From Brachycybe producta (Eukaryota; Arthropoda; Diplopoda; Playtdesmida; Andrognathidae): 64,000 nt of DNA. Numbering within the stretch: the stretch's first letter is position 1; the number at the start of each line of letters is the position of its first letter. The stretch spans positions 457,001-521,000 of the forward strand of contig JAUPFP010000015.1 in assembly GCA_036925085.1 (NCBI GenBank), in the 5' to 3' direction. Made by a program: the position numbers and the translations under genes. The notes beneath the pieces were generated by a model. The model did no database searches. It saw only the letters and a list, made by a program, of their open reading frames with translations, and was not told the DNA's origin. Below, piece after piece: positions 1-10,366 of this stretch.

Positions 1-409
1 CAGAAGTTACAACCGAATATAACTTTAACAAAAGACACTAACTTTATTTTTTACTTCACCGGCTTTTTTTTTCTCTCCACAACTACTTACTTATTAGTTG
101 GTAAAACAAGTGCTAAACTGAATAAACGTCCAAATTCTTCTTTGTTTTTTTTTGTTGGGACAAATGCCAACAATTTCTTCAAACTATGACTGAAATACAG
201 AAAATACTTTTCCAAAAATATGACGTTTTTTTTAACCACAACTTAACAACATAACTAATCAACCTGTTAAATACTGTGTTTTTAGTACACCTGTCAGGGA
301 GTCAATGAGGAACTTAAACTAAATTATGTTTCAGTGTTTGTATTATTTTTTTTTGTGTATTTTGTGTCTGTGTTTGTATTAAAATATTTCTACATTTTTG
401 TGTTTGTGT
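1..409. other. AT-rich sequence, no gene seen
   Basis: T- and A-rich sequence with homopolymer runs. From about 325 it becomes a degenerate TGTTTGTATT-like low-complexity tract. No exon-like open frame was recognised. Confidence 0.6.
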
Positions 410-510
410 CAGGGCCGTCTTTAAGTCTTTTGTGGCCCCTGGCACAACATTTATTTGAGGCTCCCCCCAACCATGCCTTACAAATAAACTCATTTCCCCC
501 CCCCCCCAAG
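410..510 (+). mobile_element. hAT-like element end fragment (CAGGGCCGTC)
   Basis: Begins CAGGGCCGTCTTTAAG, close to the end of the intact hAT-like element at 31890-32158 (CAGGGCCGTCATTT). It is followed by a 12-base C run. No matching opposite end was found, so this is treated as a fragment. Confidence 0.4.
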
Positions 511-784
511 AAACCAGTGTTCTATATATAAAAAGTATTGATGATTCCATGATGATTTCCATTGTATATATTGGAACAGGACTTTTATGAAGTAAATCAC
601 ATAAGTGAATAATAGGCCTATTTTTTAAAATAGTAAAATGTTTTTCATGTCGGATAAATTGAAATTAAAGATTTAACAAGGGATTCAAGGAACCCTATAG
701 ACCTCCATTGCTTTAATATACGCTTTCATATATCAAACAACCAATTTTCTTTCATTGATACATGCGTATGCACATGGTACACGC
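511..784. other. AT-rich sequence, no gene seen
   Basis: No gene, terminal repeat or RNA motif recognised. Confidence 0.5.
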
Positions 785-970
785 ATGTTCGCCAAATTTT
801 TTAACGAATGTTCGCCAAATTTTGACGAATGTTCGCCAAATTTTGAAGAATGTTCGCCAAATTTTTGACGAATGTTCGACAAATATTTGACGAATGTTCG
901 ACAAATATTTGACGAATGTTCGCCAAATTTTGACGAATGTTTGCCAAATTTTTGACGAATGTTCGCCAGT
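785..970. repeat. 21-23-bp minisatellite, about 9 units
   Basis: Tandem units of the form TGTTCGCCAAATTTTTGACG plus AA, 21-23 bp long; eight are full and the last breaks off at 970. Two adjacent units share a CGACAAATA variant, which suggests recent unit duplication. The minus strand is open across the array in all three frames, giving periodic peptides in each, so the open frames come from periodicity rather than coding. Confidence 0.9.
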
Positions 971-1159
971 TGGAACAAACACCAAACAGAAGAAGCGCGA
1001 AATTGAACAACATCTAAATAAATAAAAAACGGAAATAAAATAAGCACTAACTGCAACACACTGAAAAACGCCAAACTGAAGAAGCGCCAAAATGAATAAA
1101 AAAAAAAACTAATGAAATAAATTCTAATTGGAACAGAATTGTTCCAATTCCCCCCATTA

Positions 1160-1490
1160 AGATGGGCACTGGTTTGTGTTCTGTTTTATTCTACAGTATT
1201 ATGTTCTGCATTTTGTGGGTATTTGTTATGTTCTTTAATTTTGTATGTTCTGTTCATTTCGTAAATACGTTTCTATATTTTCTTTTAAAATGTGTTGTTG
1301 TTTTTTTGATTTTGTGTGTGTCTGTATGTGGAAGTGCGTTTTTAAATTGTGTACATGTTATTCTTTTGTGTCTGTAATGTTGTTAACTTGTTATGTTTTG
1401 TTATGTTTTTTATGTCCTGTTTGCATTCTTTGCTTTGAATGCATATTTGTGTGCGTTTCTACTATTATGAATGAAATACCACATTAATGA
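1160..1490. repeat. Degenerate GT/T-rich low-complexity tract
   Basis: TGTTTTGTATGT-like sequence without clean periodicity, resembling the GTGTCACTGTGTGTATTTG tracts at 35.5-36.7 kb and 46.5-46.9 kb. The short Cys/Val/Phe-rich open frames here are composition artefacts. Confidence 0.6.
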
Positions 1491-1544
1491 AAATCAATAA
1501 ATGATAATCTTATACGAGAAACGTTTTTTTTTTTCTTTCTTTCA

Positions 1545-1800
1545 GAACGTCACATGTCCAGTTACTCAAATCTTTCAGGAAACGCAAAAAATCGTCTCCT
1601 TTTCTACATGTACAAAGATAGAAAACCTGAATTTGGAGTGGCTTTTACTATGAGATATGTTCTACTTTGGTAACAAACTAAAAAAAGTATTACATATATC
1701 GAAATCAGCTCAGAAAACTGATTCCAAAACTGTAATAAAATGGGTTAGACCAAAATATGGACATGTGCCTTTTTGAAAGAAAGAAAAAAAGAAACTCCTC
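1545..1800. mobile_element. Dispersed repeat, family CC copy 1
   Basis: Shares long blocks with 31389-31580: GTCACATGTCC near one end, TTTCAGGAAACGCA, GAAAACTGATTCCAAAA, CAAAATATGGACAT near the other. The ends are inverted (CACATGTCC against GGACATGTG), as in a small inverted-repeat element. Confidence 0.6.
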
Positions 1801-1990
1801 CTTGAGAATGACACCTCTGCCGCATGACTTTCGAGCTGATTACAGTTCTACTGAGTTGAATTACATTTAATTACGTGACAAATTAAGAGCAAAATGTCTT
1901 GGAACTGTCAAAATGCCCAAAACATGCTCCACACAACAAAATGCATAGACTGTCTAAACTGTCTAAATTGAAAATTTCATTCTAAGTTAG

Positions 1991-3037
1991 TTACATGTAC
2001 ACAAATGTTGTACCGTCATTCTCAGCCGAAACAGTTGTAGTTTCATTCTTAGGTGATGATGGTGGCACTACATTTATGGTTTTTTCTTCAAGAGACTCCG
2101 AAGAAGACACTGGAGCTGTTTTATTCTTCGAAGACGAAGACAACGATGAAGAAGAAACCGGTTTCTTCGAAGACATTTGTTTAATCTTCGAAGACGAAGC
2201 CGAAGAAGCTGATTTCTTTGGAGATGTTTTACTAATAATTTTCGAAGATGTTTCTTTCAGTAATTTGCGTCCAAGTGCCGGACTATTGGCTGGACTAACA
2301 TTGAGAAGATAATCTCGATAAGGTGCATCGACACGACTTCGAGGTGCTTTCGATCGAATACGAATAACCTGACGGCCACGATGCAAAGCATGTGAGGCAT
2401 GTGGACTAGAAGAAGCCGAGGCAGAAGATTCAGTATTTGCAACATGATTTCTTCTTGTCAAATTCGGTTTTTTATAATTAAAACGAGAGAGATCCTTAAT
2501 TATAGGTCTGGATGAGTTAATGGTTGGAAAAGCAGATCGGATTGCGGAAGATTGTGAGAGTGACGGCGGCGGTGGCGAAGACAACGACGACAAACTCGAT
2601 GAGGCCGAAGAACCGGACGATGGCAAGTAGTAAGAATTATCATGAATGACACTAAACGGACGTCTCGTGTCTCTAGAACCTCGTGACATTACCGATGACA
2701 TCGATGTTGGTGACGAAGTCGAACTGGACGAAAACTCACCCGATGACGATAATGAGATCGGATTAAGTGGCATCGGTGGTGGCCGTCGTCTTGAAAACGA
2801 CAAATCTCCTCCTCCTCCTCCTCTGCCGGACATCCAAGTTGTCGACGAATAATTTAAATCGGACGTCGATCCGTAAAGAATTCTGTCTACTGAATAGGAA
2901 GACGACGACATCGGAGTTCCAAAAGATAAATTACTGACATAAGATGTAGGAAAATCAAATGACATTCCACCCATGTTCATTCTAGGTGAAAATGTTGTTG
3001 TATCGGAATTAATAAATCCACTTCTTCGAAACAACAT
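1991..3037 (-). CDS. Ser-rich basic disordered protein, single open exon, function unknown
   Basis: A 348-residue open frame on the minus strand. The frame extends six codons upstream only through a TTG, so the ATG at 3037 (MLFRRSGF) is chosen. It reads as low-complexity but not simple-repeat protein: very high Ser throughout, a Gly run (SGRGGGGG) at about residue 70, a proline-rich patch (RRRPPPMPLNP), a further SPPPPSLS stretch, a basic segment (RGRQVIRIRSKAPRSR) followed by DAPYRDYLLNVSP, and a Lys/Ser C-terminus (SPKKSASSASSSKIKQ). No signal peptide or membrane segment is visible, so a cytoplasmic or nuclear, largely unstructured protein is inferred. A codon-varied frame of more than 1 kb in AT-rich DNA is unlikely by chance. 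It may be one exon of a longer gene, since the last codons before the stop could be intronic. I do not recognise the family. Confidence 0.65.
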   Translation of the reverse strand: MLFRRSGFINSDTTTFSPRMNMGGMSFDFPTSYVSNLSFGTPMSSSSYSVDRILYGSTSDLNYSSTTWMSGRGGGGGDLSFSRRRPPPMPLNPISLSSSGEFSSSSTSSPTSMSSVMSRGSRDTRRPFSVIHDNSYYLPSSGSSASSSLSSLSSPPPPSLSQSSAIRSAFPTINSSRPIIKDLSRFNYKKPNLTRRNHVANTESSASASSSPHASHALHRGRQVIRIRSKAPRSRVDAPYRDYLLNVSPANSPALGRKLLKETSSKIISKTSPKKSASSASSSKIKQMSSKKPVSSSSLSSSSKNKTAPVSSSESLEEKTINVVPPSSPKNETTTVSAENDGTTFVYM

Positions 3038-3039
3038 TT

Positions 3040-3410
3040 TGAAAAAAATTAACAATTGTTTTTGTTTTTTTGTAGATTTTTGTTTTGTTTTGTTTTTTTA
3101 AACAAAAAAATTGCAATTCGAGTGAAACAAAAACACAAAAAAGTGTCGAGAAATTCAAAAGAGAGAGAGAGAGAGAGATAGCTTGCTTCTGGTTAAATGT
3201 TAAACCACTGAAGGAAGTTTGGAAATATATAAACTTTTCTTTTCGTGTAAAAAAAAAAGAAATGTGACGTCACATACTAAAATACCCTTTACGTTTTTTT
3301 TTTCGGGTCTTCTTCAACAACAACAAAAAAATTCCTACTTGTCTTCTATAACGATAAATATACACTATGCCTCAAAAATAACAATGCTCCAGTCTTATTA
3401 TCAACGTATT
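3040..3410. other. 5' flank of the Ser-rich gene
   Basis: AT-rich sequence upstream of the minus-strand ATG. It contains a (GA)n run at about 3161-3178 and a TATATATT-like stretch at about 3226-3236 that could serve as a TATA box in either direction. No promoter is claimed. Confidence 0.35.
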
Positions 3411-3721
3411 CTTATACCCTCGACACACATGCACAGTTAAATGCATTTAAATATTAAACACGTTCTACAGAGCCCCCTGTGAAGGTCCAATGGACAATAT
3501 GTCAAATGCAATTTATTCAGTTAATAATCTTAAAAATATTCAGTTAATACTTAAATATAATAAAGTATTGACAAAATATTGATTTAGTATTTCAATTTTA
3601 AAATATTAATAATATAGTCAATTTTTATTTGGTGCTCATGTCCTTAACTGGATTCCGTATAATTCACCTAAACACATTTAATTTGAATTCATTTAACTCA
3701 TGTGTGTCGAAGGTATTAGGT
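3411..3721. mobile_element. Inverted-repeat element, family H copy 1
   Basis: Left end TACCCTCGACACACATG and right end CATGTGTGTCGAAGGTA form terminal inverted repeats of roughly 28 bp. The interior (AAATGCATTTAAATA, TTCTACAGAGCCC, TTTATTCAGTTAATAATCT, CATGTCCTTAACT, CCGTATAATTCACCTAAAC) recurs in the same order at 37563-37852. No coding capacity, so a MITE-like element. Confidence 0.8.
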
Positions 3722-4084
3722 GACAAAAGTCTATTTTTTTTAAATTAAATATCTCAAAAATAAATAAAAGCTACACATTTATAACTTAAAGTAAATAAGT
3801 CATGTGTAGCTTTAATTGTTTTTGATATTAATTGGTATTTAATTAAAAAATAAATTATGGCATTTTTTTAAAGAATAAATTATAATTAAATTTAATTTTT
3901 GTAAAAAAAAAACTTTCTTTCAAACAACAAGAAAATATAATTTAAACTTCAGTTTAACTTAAAAAGTTATCGAATTAAAAAAAAAATACTTGAAGTTATT
4001 ATAATTATAGTTAAATTTATATAAGTTTAAATTATATAAATTATTTACTCCAATTTGAAGTTGTTTAGATAAAAAACAGCTGAT
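3722..4084. other. Very AT-rich spacer with a small stem
   Basis: Contains an 11-bp inverted pair, AAGCTACACAT and ATGTGTAGCTT (about 3767-3812). Otherwise A/T homopolymer-rich with no gene seen. Confidence 0.5.
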
Positions 4085-4400
4085 TTTCGAACTCTGGTTA
4101 TTTTCTGCATTTCAGAAACAATACTAAAGAGAAAACTGAAAGTGTGTTAGAAACTAGAACGGTAGCTATGGATCACTTAGTAATATTTTTATGTTGATAT
4201 ATTTCAAAATAAACTTTTTATAGACCCACAATTTAAAAAAAATAGGCCTCCCTATTCCCAAATCGTATCAAAAGTTTCATTTTAAAAGATATCAAACATG
4301 AAAATATCCTTAAATGATTTAGCTACCCTTCTAGTTTTTAAAACACTTTCAAGTTGTCTCTTTATTTTGCACCTGAAGGACAGAATAACGAGAATTTAAA
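4085..4400. mobile_element. TTAA-type fold-back element, family D
   Basis: A copy of the most abundant family in the window. Hallmarks in order: TTTTCGAACTCTGGTTAT, TTAGAAACTAGAACGGTAGC, TCAAAATAAACTTTTTATAG, TTTTAAAAGATATCAA, AGCTACCCTTCTAGTTTTT, TTTTGCACCTGAAGG. The second half is roughly the reverse complement of the first, giving a fold-back of about 300 bp. See 26150-26525 for the best-bounded copy. Confidence 0.75.
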
Positions 4401-4410
4401 GAGAGTGTTT

Positions 4411-4559
4411 AAGAATGCAAGTAGATCCATTTATTTTTTACGTGTAGCTTTAGATGGCGCCACTAGCCCTCCTCTCATAGAAATGTACTGCAGACACTCT
4501 TCTTCCTTTTTATTTCCACGTGGCAAACTTTTAATTGCGTCATGGCTATTTCTACACGT

Positions 4560-4614
<55 letters not shown>

Positions 4615-4806
4615 ACTTATATTGTGTTCTGGGTGTAAGTTTGTCCACGTGCTGATACTGTAATTAAGGTTGTTTTGGACGCTTTTAGAGCTAAAAGGTC
4701 TGCATTTGATTTCAACTAATTGGCACGAGTGTAGTTTGCCACCTATGGAGGAACTGCAGGCGCCATCTACCTTACATTTATACAAGTATTTTTCTATGGA
4801 GCCTGG
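4411..4806 (+). mobile_element. CACGTG-rich repeat, family A copy 1
   Basis: Starts AAGAATGCAAGTAGAT, then AGATGGCGCCACTAGCCC. Carries CACGTG hexamers in CCACGTGGC, ACACGTGCT and CCACGTGCT contexts and ends GGCGCCATCTACC followed by ATACAAGTATTTTTCTATGG. The sub-terminal AGATGGCGCC / GGCGCCATCT blocks are inverted. An expanded (CT)n run replaces the short CTCTCT of other copies. Seven copies occur in the window; the class is uncertain. Confidence 0.85.
4559..4612. repeat. (CT)n microsatellite inside family A copy 1
   Basis: About 54 bases of pure CT. Other copies of the repeat have only 3-8 CT units at this position, so this is a copy-specific expansion. Confidence 0.9.
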
Positions 4807-5527
4807 AATTTTATAATTTCTAAGATATTCAATTTTAAACGATTTTAGTTGCACTACTTTGATACAAGGTTCTGATACATACTGTATACAGTATATGCAT
4901 ATATATCTTTTGGTATAGAGATAGATAAACATTTGGAAAACACACATACACATGGGACATTTAGTGAAAAAGTCCTGGAACTTTGCCTAAGATACATGCT
5001 CCTCATCAACATCATCACCATACAATACTATAGTATTTTCTTTGCCAGTTCCAAGTAAAAAAAAAGTAATCTCAAGTCAGAAGAACCCAAGGTACAAAAA
5101 AAAAACCATCAGACGTCGTGGCAGCTGTTTTAAAAACAACTATATACTAAAAACACAACACCAAGCAATTTTCTTTTTTCTTCTTTTGACATTCCTTTCA
5201 AATCTTAAAGAGATTTTTCTAAAAGCGTGTGTGTGTGTGTGTGGTACTCAAGATAATTACAATGTGGGCCCCATTTCAGATAGATATATACAAAAAAAAA
5301 GTATACAGGACACTCTGAGACACACAAGGAACGAAGCCTCAAAGGACCACTTAGAAATAAGATAACAGTATTAGAAGGAGGAGAGGAGATCCTCTTGTTG
5401 TATTTTGGAAGAAATAACATTAAACCCTTTTGAAATCCAAAAAGAAAACCGGCTTTTTAACCGGTTGTATCTCGAATGTGACATTCTAGGAATCAAGGCC
5501 CACAAGAGTCAACATGAGCAATCAAGA
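4807..5527. other. AT-rich spacer
   Basis: No gene seen. Holds a short (GT)n run near 5228-5242 and A-runs. Confidence 0.5.
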
Positions 5528-5700
5528 ATTAAACTTCGCACTTGAACTTCAATTTGACTCCTCAGAACAGATTTCCAGCACAGAAAATCCCTATTTTATG
5601 GAGTACAGTTAAGAAAAAAAAAAAAAGGTTTTTCTATGTTGGAACCTTGTTCAGAGAGTTCAAGTTGACGTTTAAGTGTCAAGTTGAAATTGTGAATTTC
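5528..5700. repeat. Fold-back repeat, family DD
   Basis: The arms AACTTCGCACTTGAACTTC... and ...GAGTTCAAGTTGACGTTTAA are imperfect inverted copies. Related pieces occur near 7882-7945, 8078-8150, 18950-19010, 19895-19990, 24476-24500 and 24555-24640, all with a TTCAAGTTGAAGTTCAAG-like core. Confidence 0.55.
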
Positions 5701-5788
5701 GGGCTAATTTGTCTAAATTAATGGACTGAAGCAATTCTTGACAACTAAAACAACAAAAAAAATTATTCTTTGTGCAATAAAAAAAGGC

Positions 5789-5878
5789 TGACCAGAGGTT
5801 AGAAAAGAATAAACCTAAAACCCTTGAGGAGGCCCAGTTTTATCCTAATTCTAGGACAACTCTAGCCTCTAACCAGTC
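5789..5878. repeat. Small inverted repeat
   Basis: GCTGACCAGAGGTTAG on the left is an imperfect inverse of CTAGCCTCTAACCAGTC on the right. A similar CTAGCCTCTAATCAGCC occurs near 45720, so this is probably a tiny transposon relic. Confidence 0.45.
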
Positions 5879-5915
5879 TTTTTTTTATTACAAAACGCAT
5901 ATTTATTTTTTGGCT

Positions 5916-6112
5916 TAACACGTCTTAAAGTAGTAGGCAATATTCAAACTGCCATAAAACACTATCATGAAATTCTTTTTTATGTGATTGAAGTTAATAA
6001 TTAATTTGTCGTTGTCATAATGAGAAATTATTAACTTCAATCACATAAAAAAGAATTTCATGATAGTGTTTTACGGCAGTTTGAATATTGCCTACTACTT
6101 TAAGACGTGTTA
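5916..6112. mobile_element. Near-perfect 87-bp-arm palindrome, family I
   Basis: Left arm 5916-6002 and right arm 6026-6112 are reverse complements with one visible mismatch (GCCATAAAAC against GCCGTAAAAC), separated by 23 bases. No other copy was noticed in the window. Such long young palindromes are typical of recently inserted fold-back MITEs; class unknown. Confidence 0.9.
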
Positions 6113-6395
6113 TTGTAAGCAGTCATTGTATTAATAATAAATAAAACTCATGATTATTTTGCACTGAAATCTTTTTTTTGTTTTAGAAACTAGATGAGCA
6201 AATATGACTTTGTTAATCGATTCGAAATTTCAACCTCAAGTTTGGACACAATACATCGAAACAAATAATTTTCTAATAATTAAAAACGTATTTTTTTTTG
6301 GTTATTTTAATGATTATTTATATATTTTTTGTCCTTGTTTTTATAATTTATTTATTCGTTATCATTTTGTGGTCTTATTTTATGGTATTTTCTAG
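6113..6395. other. AT-rich spacer
   Basis: No gene recognised. The 63-residue open frame here is Phe/Tyr-rich and looks compositional. Confidence 0.5.
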
Positions 6396-6790
6396 AGGTG
6401 GGACGAATCTTAAATTTTCTCGAATCCGAATCCTAAAAGGTTATCGAATCCCTCGAATCCTTCATATATGAATCCTGTATTATTCATTAAGAAGATACAA
6501 ATAAATGAATAATAATTTATTAATAATAAAAAACACAGTGTTGCACTCAGGGTCGCCACAAGGTGCTAGTGGTGATCCGTGTTGCAACAATTGCCGGGTT
6601 TTTGTTGTTAGTGAACGCTTCTGTTGGACGTCAATAGAGTTAAAACTAATTTTACCAAAGTTTTTAACAGCTTTTTTAAGGTTAGGATTCGAAAGATTCC
6701 AAAGACGAAAAAATTGCGAAGATTCGAGTTTTCGAATCTCGAATATTTTTTCAAGATTCGCGGGGGATTCCAACAGCCCATCCCAAGTAT
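6396..6790. mobile_element. Inverted-repeat element, family U copy 1
   Basis: Left part AGAGGTGGGACGAATCTTA, CGAATCCGAATCC. Right part CGAATCTCGAATATT, GATTCGCGGGGGATTCC, CAGCCCATCCC. The two ends are degenerate inverted repeats of GGGACGAATC-type sequence. A fragment with GGATTCGTCCCAC lies near 58865-58890. No transposase frame. Confidence 0.55.
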
Positions 6791-7956
6791 TTTCTAACAA
6801 ACCTTCAATTTCTAATGGAGAAAAAAAATCACATTTAATTTAGCAATAATAATAATAAATAAATATATTTACCTAGGGTCAATTTTTGTTTTAATTTGTT
6901 GACAATTACTTTATTAATTTATAAAATAACAAAACTTTAAAGGGGGCCATACTTTCAATTATACAGTAGGTGCCCATAGCCCTGATTTAGCCCCGAGTTG
7001 TTTCTCAGATCCCTTGGAGACTGGAATATATAAAACTCACTGAGAAACAAGAGAAAAAAAAGTTTGAGAGTAAAACCTATTTTCTTCTTCTCTTTCTTCA
7101 AAGCTGAACTTGGAGAAGAAAATGTAATTAGACAAATCTCAAATCTCAAGACTCATCTATCCCCATTCTGTTATTTATCAAGATGAAAGTTAAGGCCAGA
7201 AATTACATGTCGTAATAGTTGTATAGGTCTTACTACACCCTCCTTCAACCCTTCTTCCAATAGACTTCAATGGAAAAAAGATGAAGAAATTTGAAACGTG
7301 TTTTGTTTTAGCTTACGAATGCTGATGTCAGCACAAAAAAAACCTCCACCACCATTCCCCATTTCATCCTATTCCTTCCTCTAACCTCCATTCTTTCAAT
7401 TCATCTTCTCTCTGTCCTAAAATAAATTACATACACAATCAACTGCCAACTCACTTAAAAGAGGATAAAGCATCAATATTATGACGTCATATAACAAGCA
7501 ATAAACAACAACAGAACACACCTATGATTACTTAACCATAAACCATATGACACTAGAAACATAAACATAGTCATTTCATGATCAATTAAGTAACCAAAAA
7601 AAAAAGGGGGGGGGAGTGTTCAGAAATTCTACGTAAGCAGCAGATTGCTATAAATATTTTCCTAACTTGAGAGTAGGAATGAATATGAACATAGGTTAGG
7701 AAGGCCAAGGTCCCACATGCAGAAAAAAATCTACAAATCTAATCTAAATTTCTGTAATATATGTGAGAACCCCTTTAAATACGAAGGAAAACAGAAATGT
7801 CGCTGAAATTTCATTCTGATTTCTATTTTTTTTTTTTTTTTTTTTGCTTTTTTTCACTCATGTGGGATCCAGCCTTAAGCCCGAAATTCAAGAAAAAAAC
7901 TTGGTACTTTAACTTAAAACTTTAACCTAAACCCTCTTGAACACTGTTCTTTACAA
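6791..7956. other. AT-rich spacer with poly-T tract
   Basis: No gene seen. Contains a poly-T tract at about 7827-7844 and a family DD fragment near 7882-7945. Confidence 0.5.
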
Positions 7957-8056
7957 TTATAATTACAATTAGTACTCTGCTAGCAGCCAAATAAGCCTAT
8001 GACAGAGGGACATAAAAGTAAACATGCAGCATTAAGCATTGTCAATATATATACAA
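7957..8056 (-). mobile_element. LINE 3'-tail fragment, family E copy 3
   Basis: Reverse-complement match to the 3' tails of the LINE fragments at 11194-11575 and 22066-22527: ATTAGTACTCTGCTAGCAG, AGCCTATGACAGAGGGACAT, CATGCAGCATTAAGCATTG. Severely 5'-truncated, as expected of target-primed retrotransposition. Confidence 0.75.
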
Positions 8057-8269
8057 AAAATCTTTATTGATCACTATTGAGCAAGTTTTCTTCGGGTTGA
8101 AACCCTCCTCATAGGGTTCAAAGTTGAAGTTCAAGGGCCAAGTATAAATTTAGTTCTAATTGGTTAATTTGTAGTTAAATCAATAGTGATGTAAATGTGT
8201 AGGCTGTATAAATTGAACCTAAACTTGCTTTAGAAACACAACATGAAGAAAAAATTTAAAAAAAATCTT

Positions 8270-8640
8270 GTTAAAAACTAGAATAGTAGCTAAATGTGTA
8301 ATAATGTTTTCATGATGATTGATAATTCTTTAAAAAATAAAATAAACATGTTATCTAAGTTTGGAATTCTGAAATTTCAAGTTGGTCCAAAAACGTGAAA
8401 ATTGGTTTCTCTTTGAAAATGAATCATATTTTTTTTGTTACCTTTACTATTCTACTTTCTAACAAATGCCTTCAATTTCTTCTTAAAATTGCTATTTTTT
8501 TTTAAAAAAAAGGTAGAATTTATTTTTAAAGAAGAAAACAAAGGTGAAATTCTTAAAAAAATTATTTTAAAAGATATTTTCATGAAAAATAAAACTTTTA
8601 GCACATTCGCTTACTAGTCTAGTTTCTAGATATTCTACAT
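8270..8640. mobile_element. Divergent family D fold-back
   Basis: TTAAAAACTAGAATAGTAGC on the left and AAGATATTTTCATGAAAA ... GTCTAGTTTCTAG on the right match the two halves of family D, but divergence is high. An old copy. Confidence 0.5.
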
Positions 8641-9677
8641 TAAGAATAGAACGTCTACTTTAATAATTAATTATATGTCTAAAGTTTTTTTTTAGAAAAA
8701 AAAAAAACTTCGGAAATTTACTTGTGGAGCTGCTACTTTAAATGTTTCATTGGATTTTTTTTTCCAGGCTCACATTCATTTGCAATTCTAAATTATCCAA
8801 AGAAAAGCGGAAATAAGCAAAAATTTCCTTAGAAAAACGTTCAGTTTCTATATTTATAAAAGTAAAGAGAGAAAAAAGAGGTTCAAAGACCCAATTCTCC
8901 AACAAAAATATATTATGTTCAGTTTAGAAGTTTTGTCATTCTTTAAAAAAAACAAGGCGTCAAACTAATTGACACCTTTTTTTTCTGAGTTTTTCGCAGA
9001 TTTAAATGTCTCGAAACAAGTTTTTTAAAAAAAGCCGATTTCGCCATTTTAAAAAAGTTAAAAAGTAATAACCTCAAAATAGGAAATTCCTAAGGCGAGG
9101 ACAGGCAAGACGATTCTCCTCCCCAAAAAAAAAACGAACCCAGAAACTTTCACAATAAAACCACAAATAATTTGTTTGTTTTGTCTAACTTTACAAAATT
9201 ATCTTAAATTGGAAAACATAAAAACCAAATTTAGCCAGTTAAATTAATTTTTTTTTAAAAAAAATATGCAAATTAGCAGGCCAAAAAGAAATAAGATTAA
9301 TTAAAATTTCAATTTGTCTTAATGACTAATTTGCAATTTACTTTTTTTTTTCAAGGAACTGACTCAAAATTGAATGAAACAGAGATAATTATTCAATTAG
9401 AATATACCAAACTCAATTATTCTAGTTTTTTATTTTTTGATAAATTATATTTTTGGGTTTTGTTGTTTCTTCTACTTTAGGTTTATGAATATTTTCCAGA
9501 CTTATTTAGTTAATGCTCATTCATTATTATTTTAATAGGAAGAGTGTTTTTTATGACGCCTGATAGGCGGCAATCAGTCATAGCATTCAGAAGAAAAGAA
9601 AAATTCAAACAATGAAAAATTGAAGTTATAATTAGTTAGAATTCGTAATTTAAAAAGGTATTGATTAATTCATTATA

Positions 9678-9708
<31 letters not shown>

Positions 9709-9830
9709 TACAATGCATTAGGAATTATACATCACAAATCAGCATGTCATGTTTTAACATAAATTAAACATAGTATGTGTGCGTGTGGTTCGTTGTTACG
9801 TGTTTCTGCGTTTTATAAATTTATGTTATT
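8641..9830. other. AT-rich spacer with (AT)n
   Basis: No gene recognised. (AT)n microsatellite at about 9680-9708. Several A/T runs. Confidence 0.5.
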
Positions 9831-9960
9831 GTCAATCCACGCAATCAGTCAATCTGCAGATTGCCTAGACAATCTGCAAAACAAACCAGTCTGCTGCTAG
9901 TGAATCTGCAAAATTCAACACCTAAAATGTATTGAATTTTGCAGATTCAGCTAGCAGTCA
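9831..9960. mobile_element. Family F fold-back, incomplete copy
   Basis: Shares GTCAATCTGCAGATTGCCTA, CTAGTGAATCTGCAAAATT, CACCTAAAATGTATT and TTTTGCAGATTCA with the complete copy at 17252-17437, but lacks the last ~55 bp. Confidence 0.7.
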
Positions 9961-10177
9961 CACCCGTATTGATCTTTGTTTCTAAAACTGTGGTTCGCAG
10001 ACCACCAGTGTTTCGTGGTGGTGTGTCAGCTGGTTCATAGAACGGAAGTTACAAAAATAACATAATCCACTAAGTCAACAGTAACTCACTGTGCTCTAAT
10101 ATGATTAGAACGGACTGTGCCCCCCATTAGGGCCATTACTGACACATATGGCTACTTGCACCAGTCTATGTGACACT
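9961..10177. other. Unassigned spacer
   Basis: Contains a local inverted repeat around CAGACCACCAGTGTTTCGTG. No gene seen. Confidence 0.4.
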
Positions 10178-10366
10178 CATTTAGAAAACGGGACGAACAG
10201 AAGTTGGCTCCGCCCTTTTTATGGCTTTTAATTGGTTGGTTACGTAGTCTGACATCACATGCTCCGCTCTTTTCAATGTCGAACCACACAACAAACCAAT
10301 CAGAAGTTGCCGTTTGTCGTAAAAAGGGCGGAGCCAACTTCTGTTCGTCCCTTTTTCTAAATGCCT
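10178..10366. mobile_element. Snap-back element, family B copy 1
   Basis: Fold-back with arms GACGAACAGAAGTTGGCTCC and GGAGCCAACTTCTGTTCGTC, with inner inverted copies around CATGCTCCGCTC. Flanked by GTCTATGTG at about 10164-10172 and again at about 10369-10377, a possible target duplication. Related copies: 38714-38914 and 63643-63844, with a variant at 53179-53316. Confidence 0.85.

Noticed and set aside
785-970. CRISPR-like array
   Set aside because: Units are contiguous, without unique spacers, and the genome is animal.
733-1090. Three overlapping minus-strand frames of 70-113 residues with periodic peptides
   Set aside because: They come from the 21-23-bp minisatellite; all three frames are open, which is not coding-like.
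1995-2852. Acidic plus-strand frames opposite the Ser-rich gene
   Set aside because: Antisense of Ser/Lys codons; shorter than the minus-strand frame and without support.
4411-4806. Family A repeat as a conserved structural RNA gene
   Set aside because: Seven dispersed copies in both orientations with truncations and TTAA-type ends fit a mobile element better.
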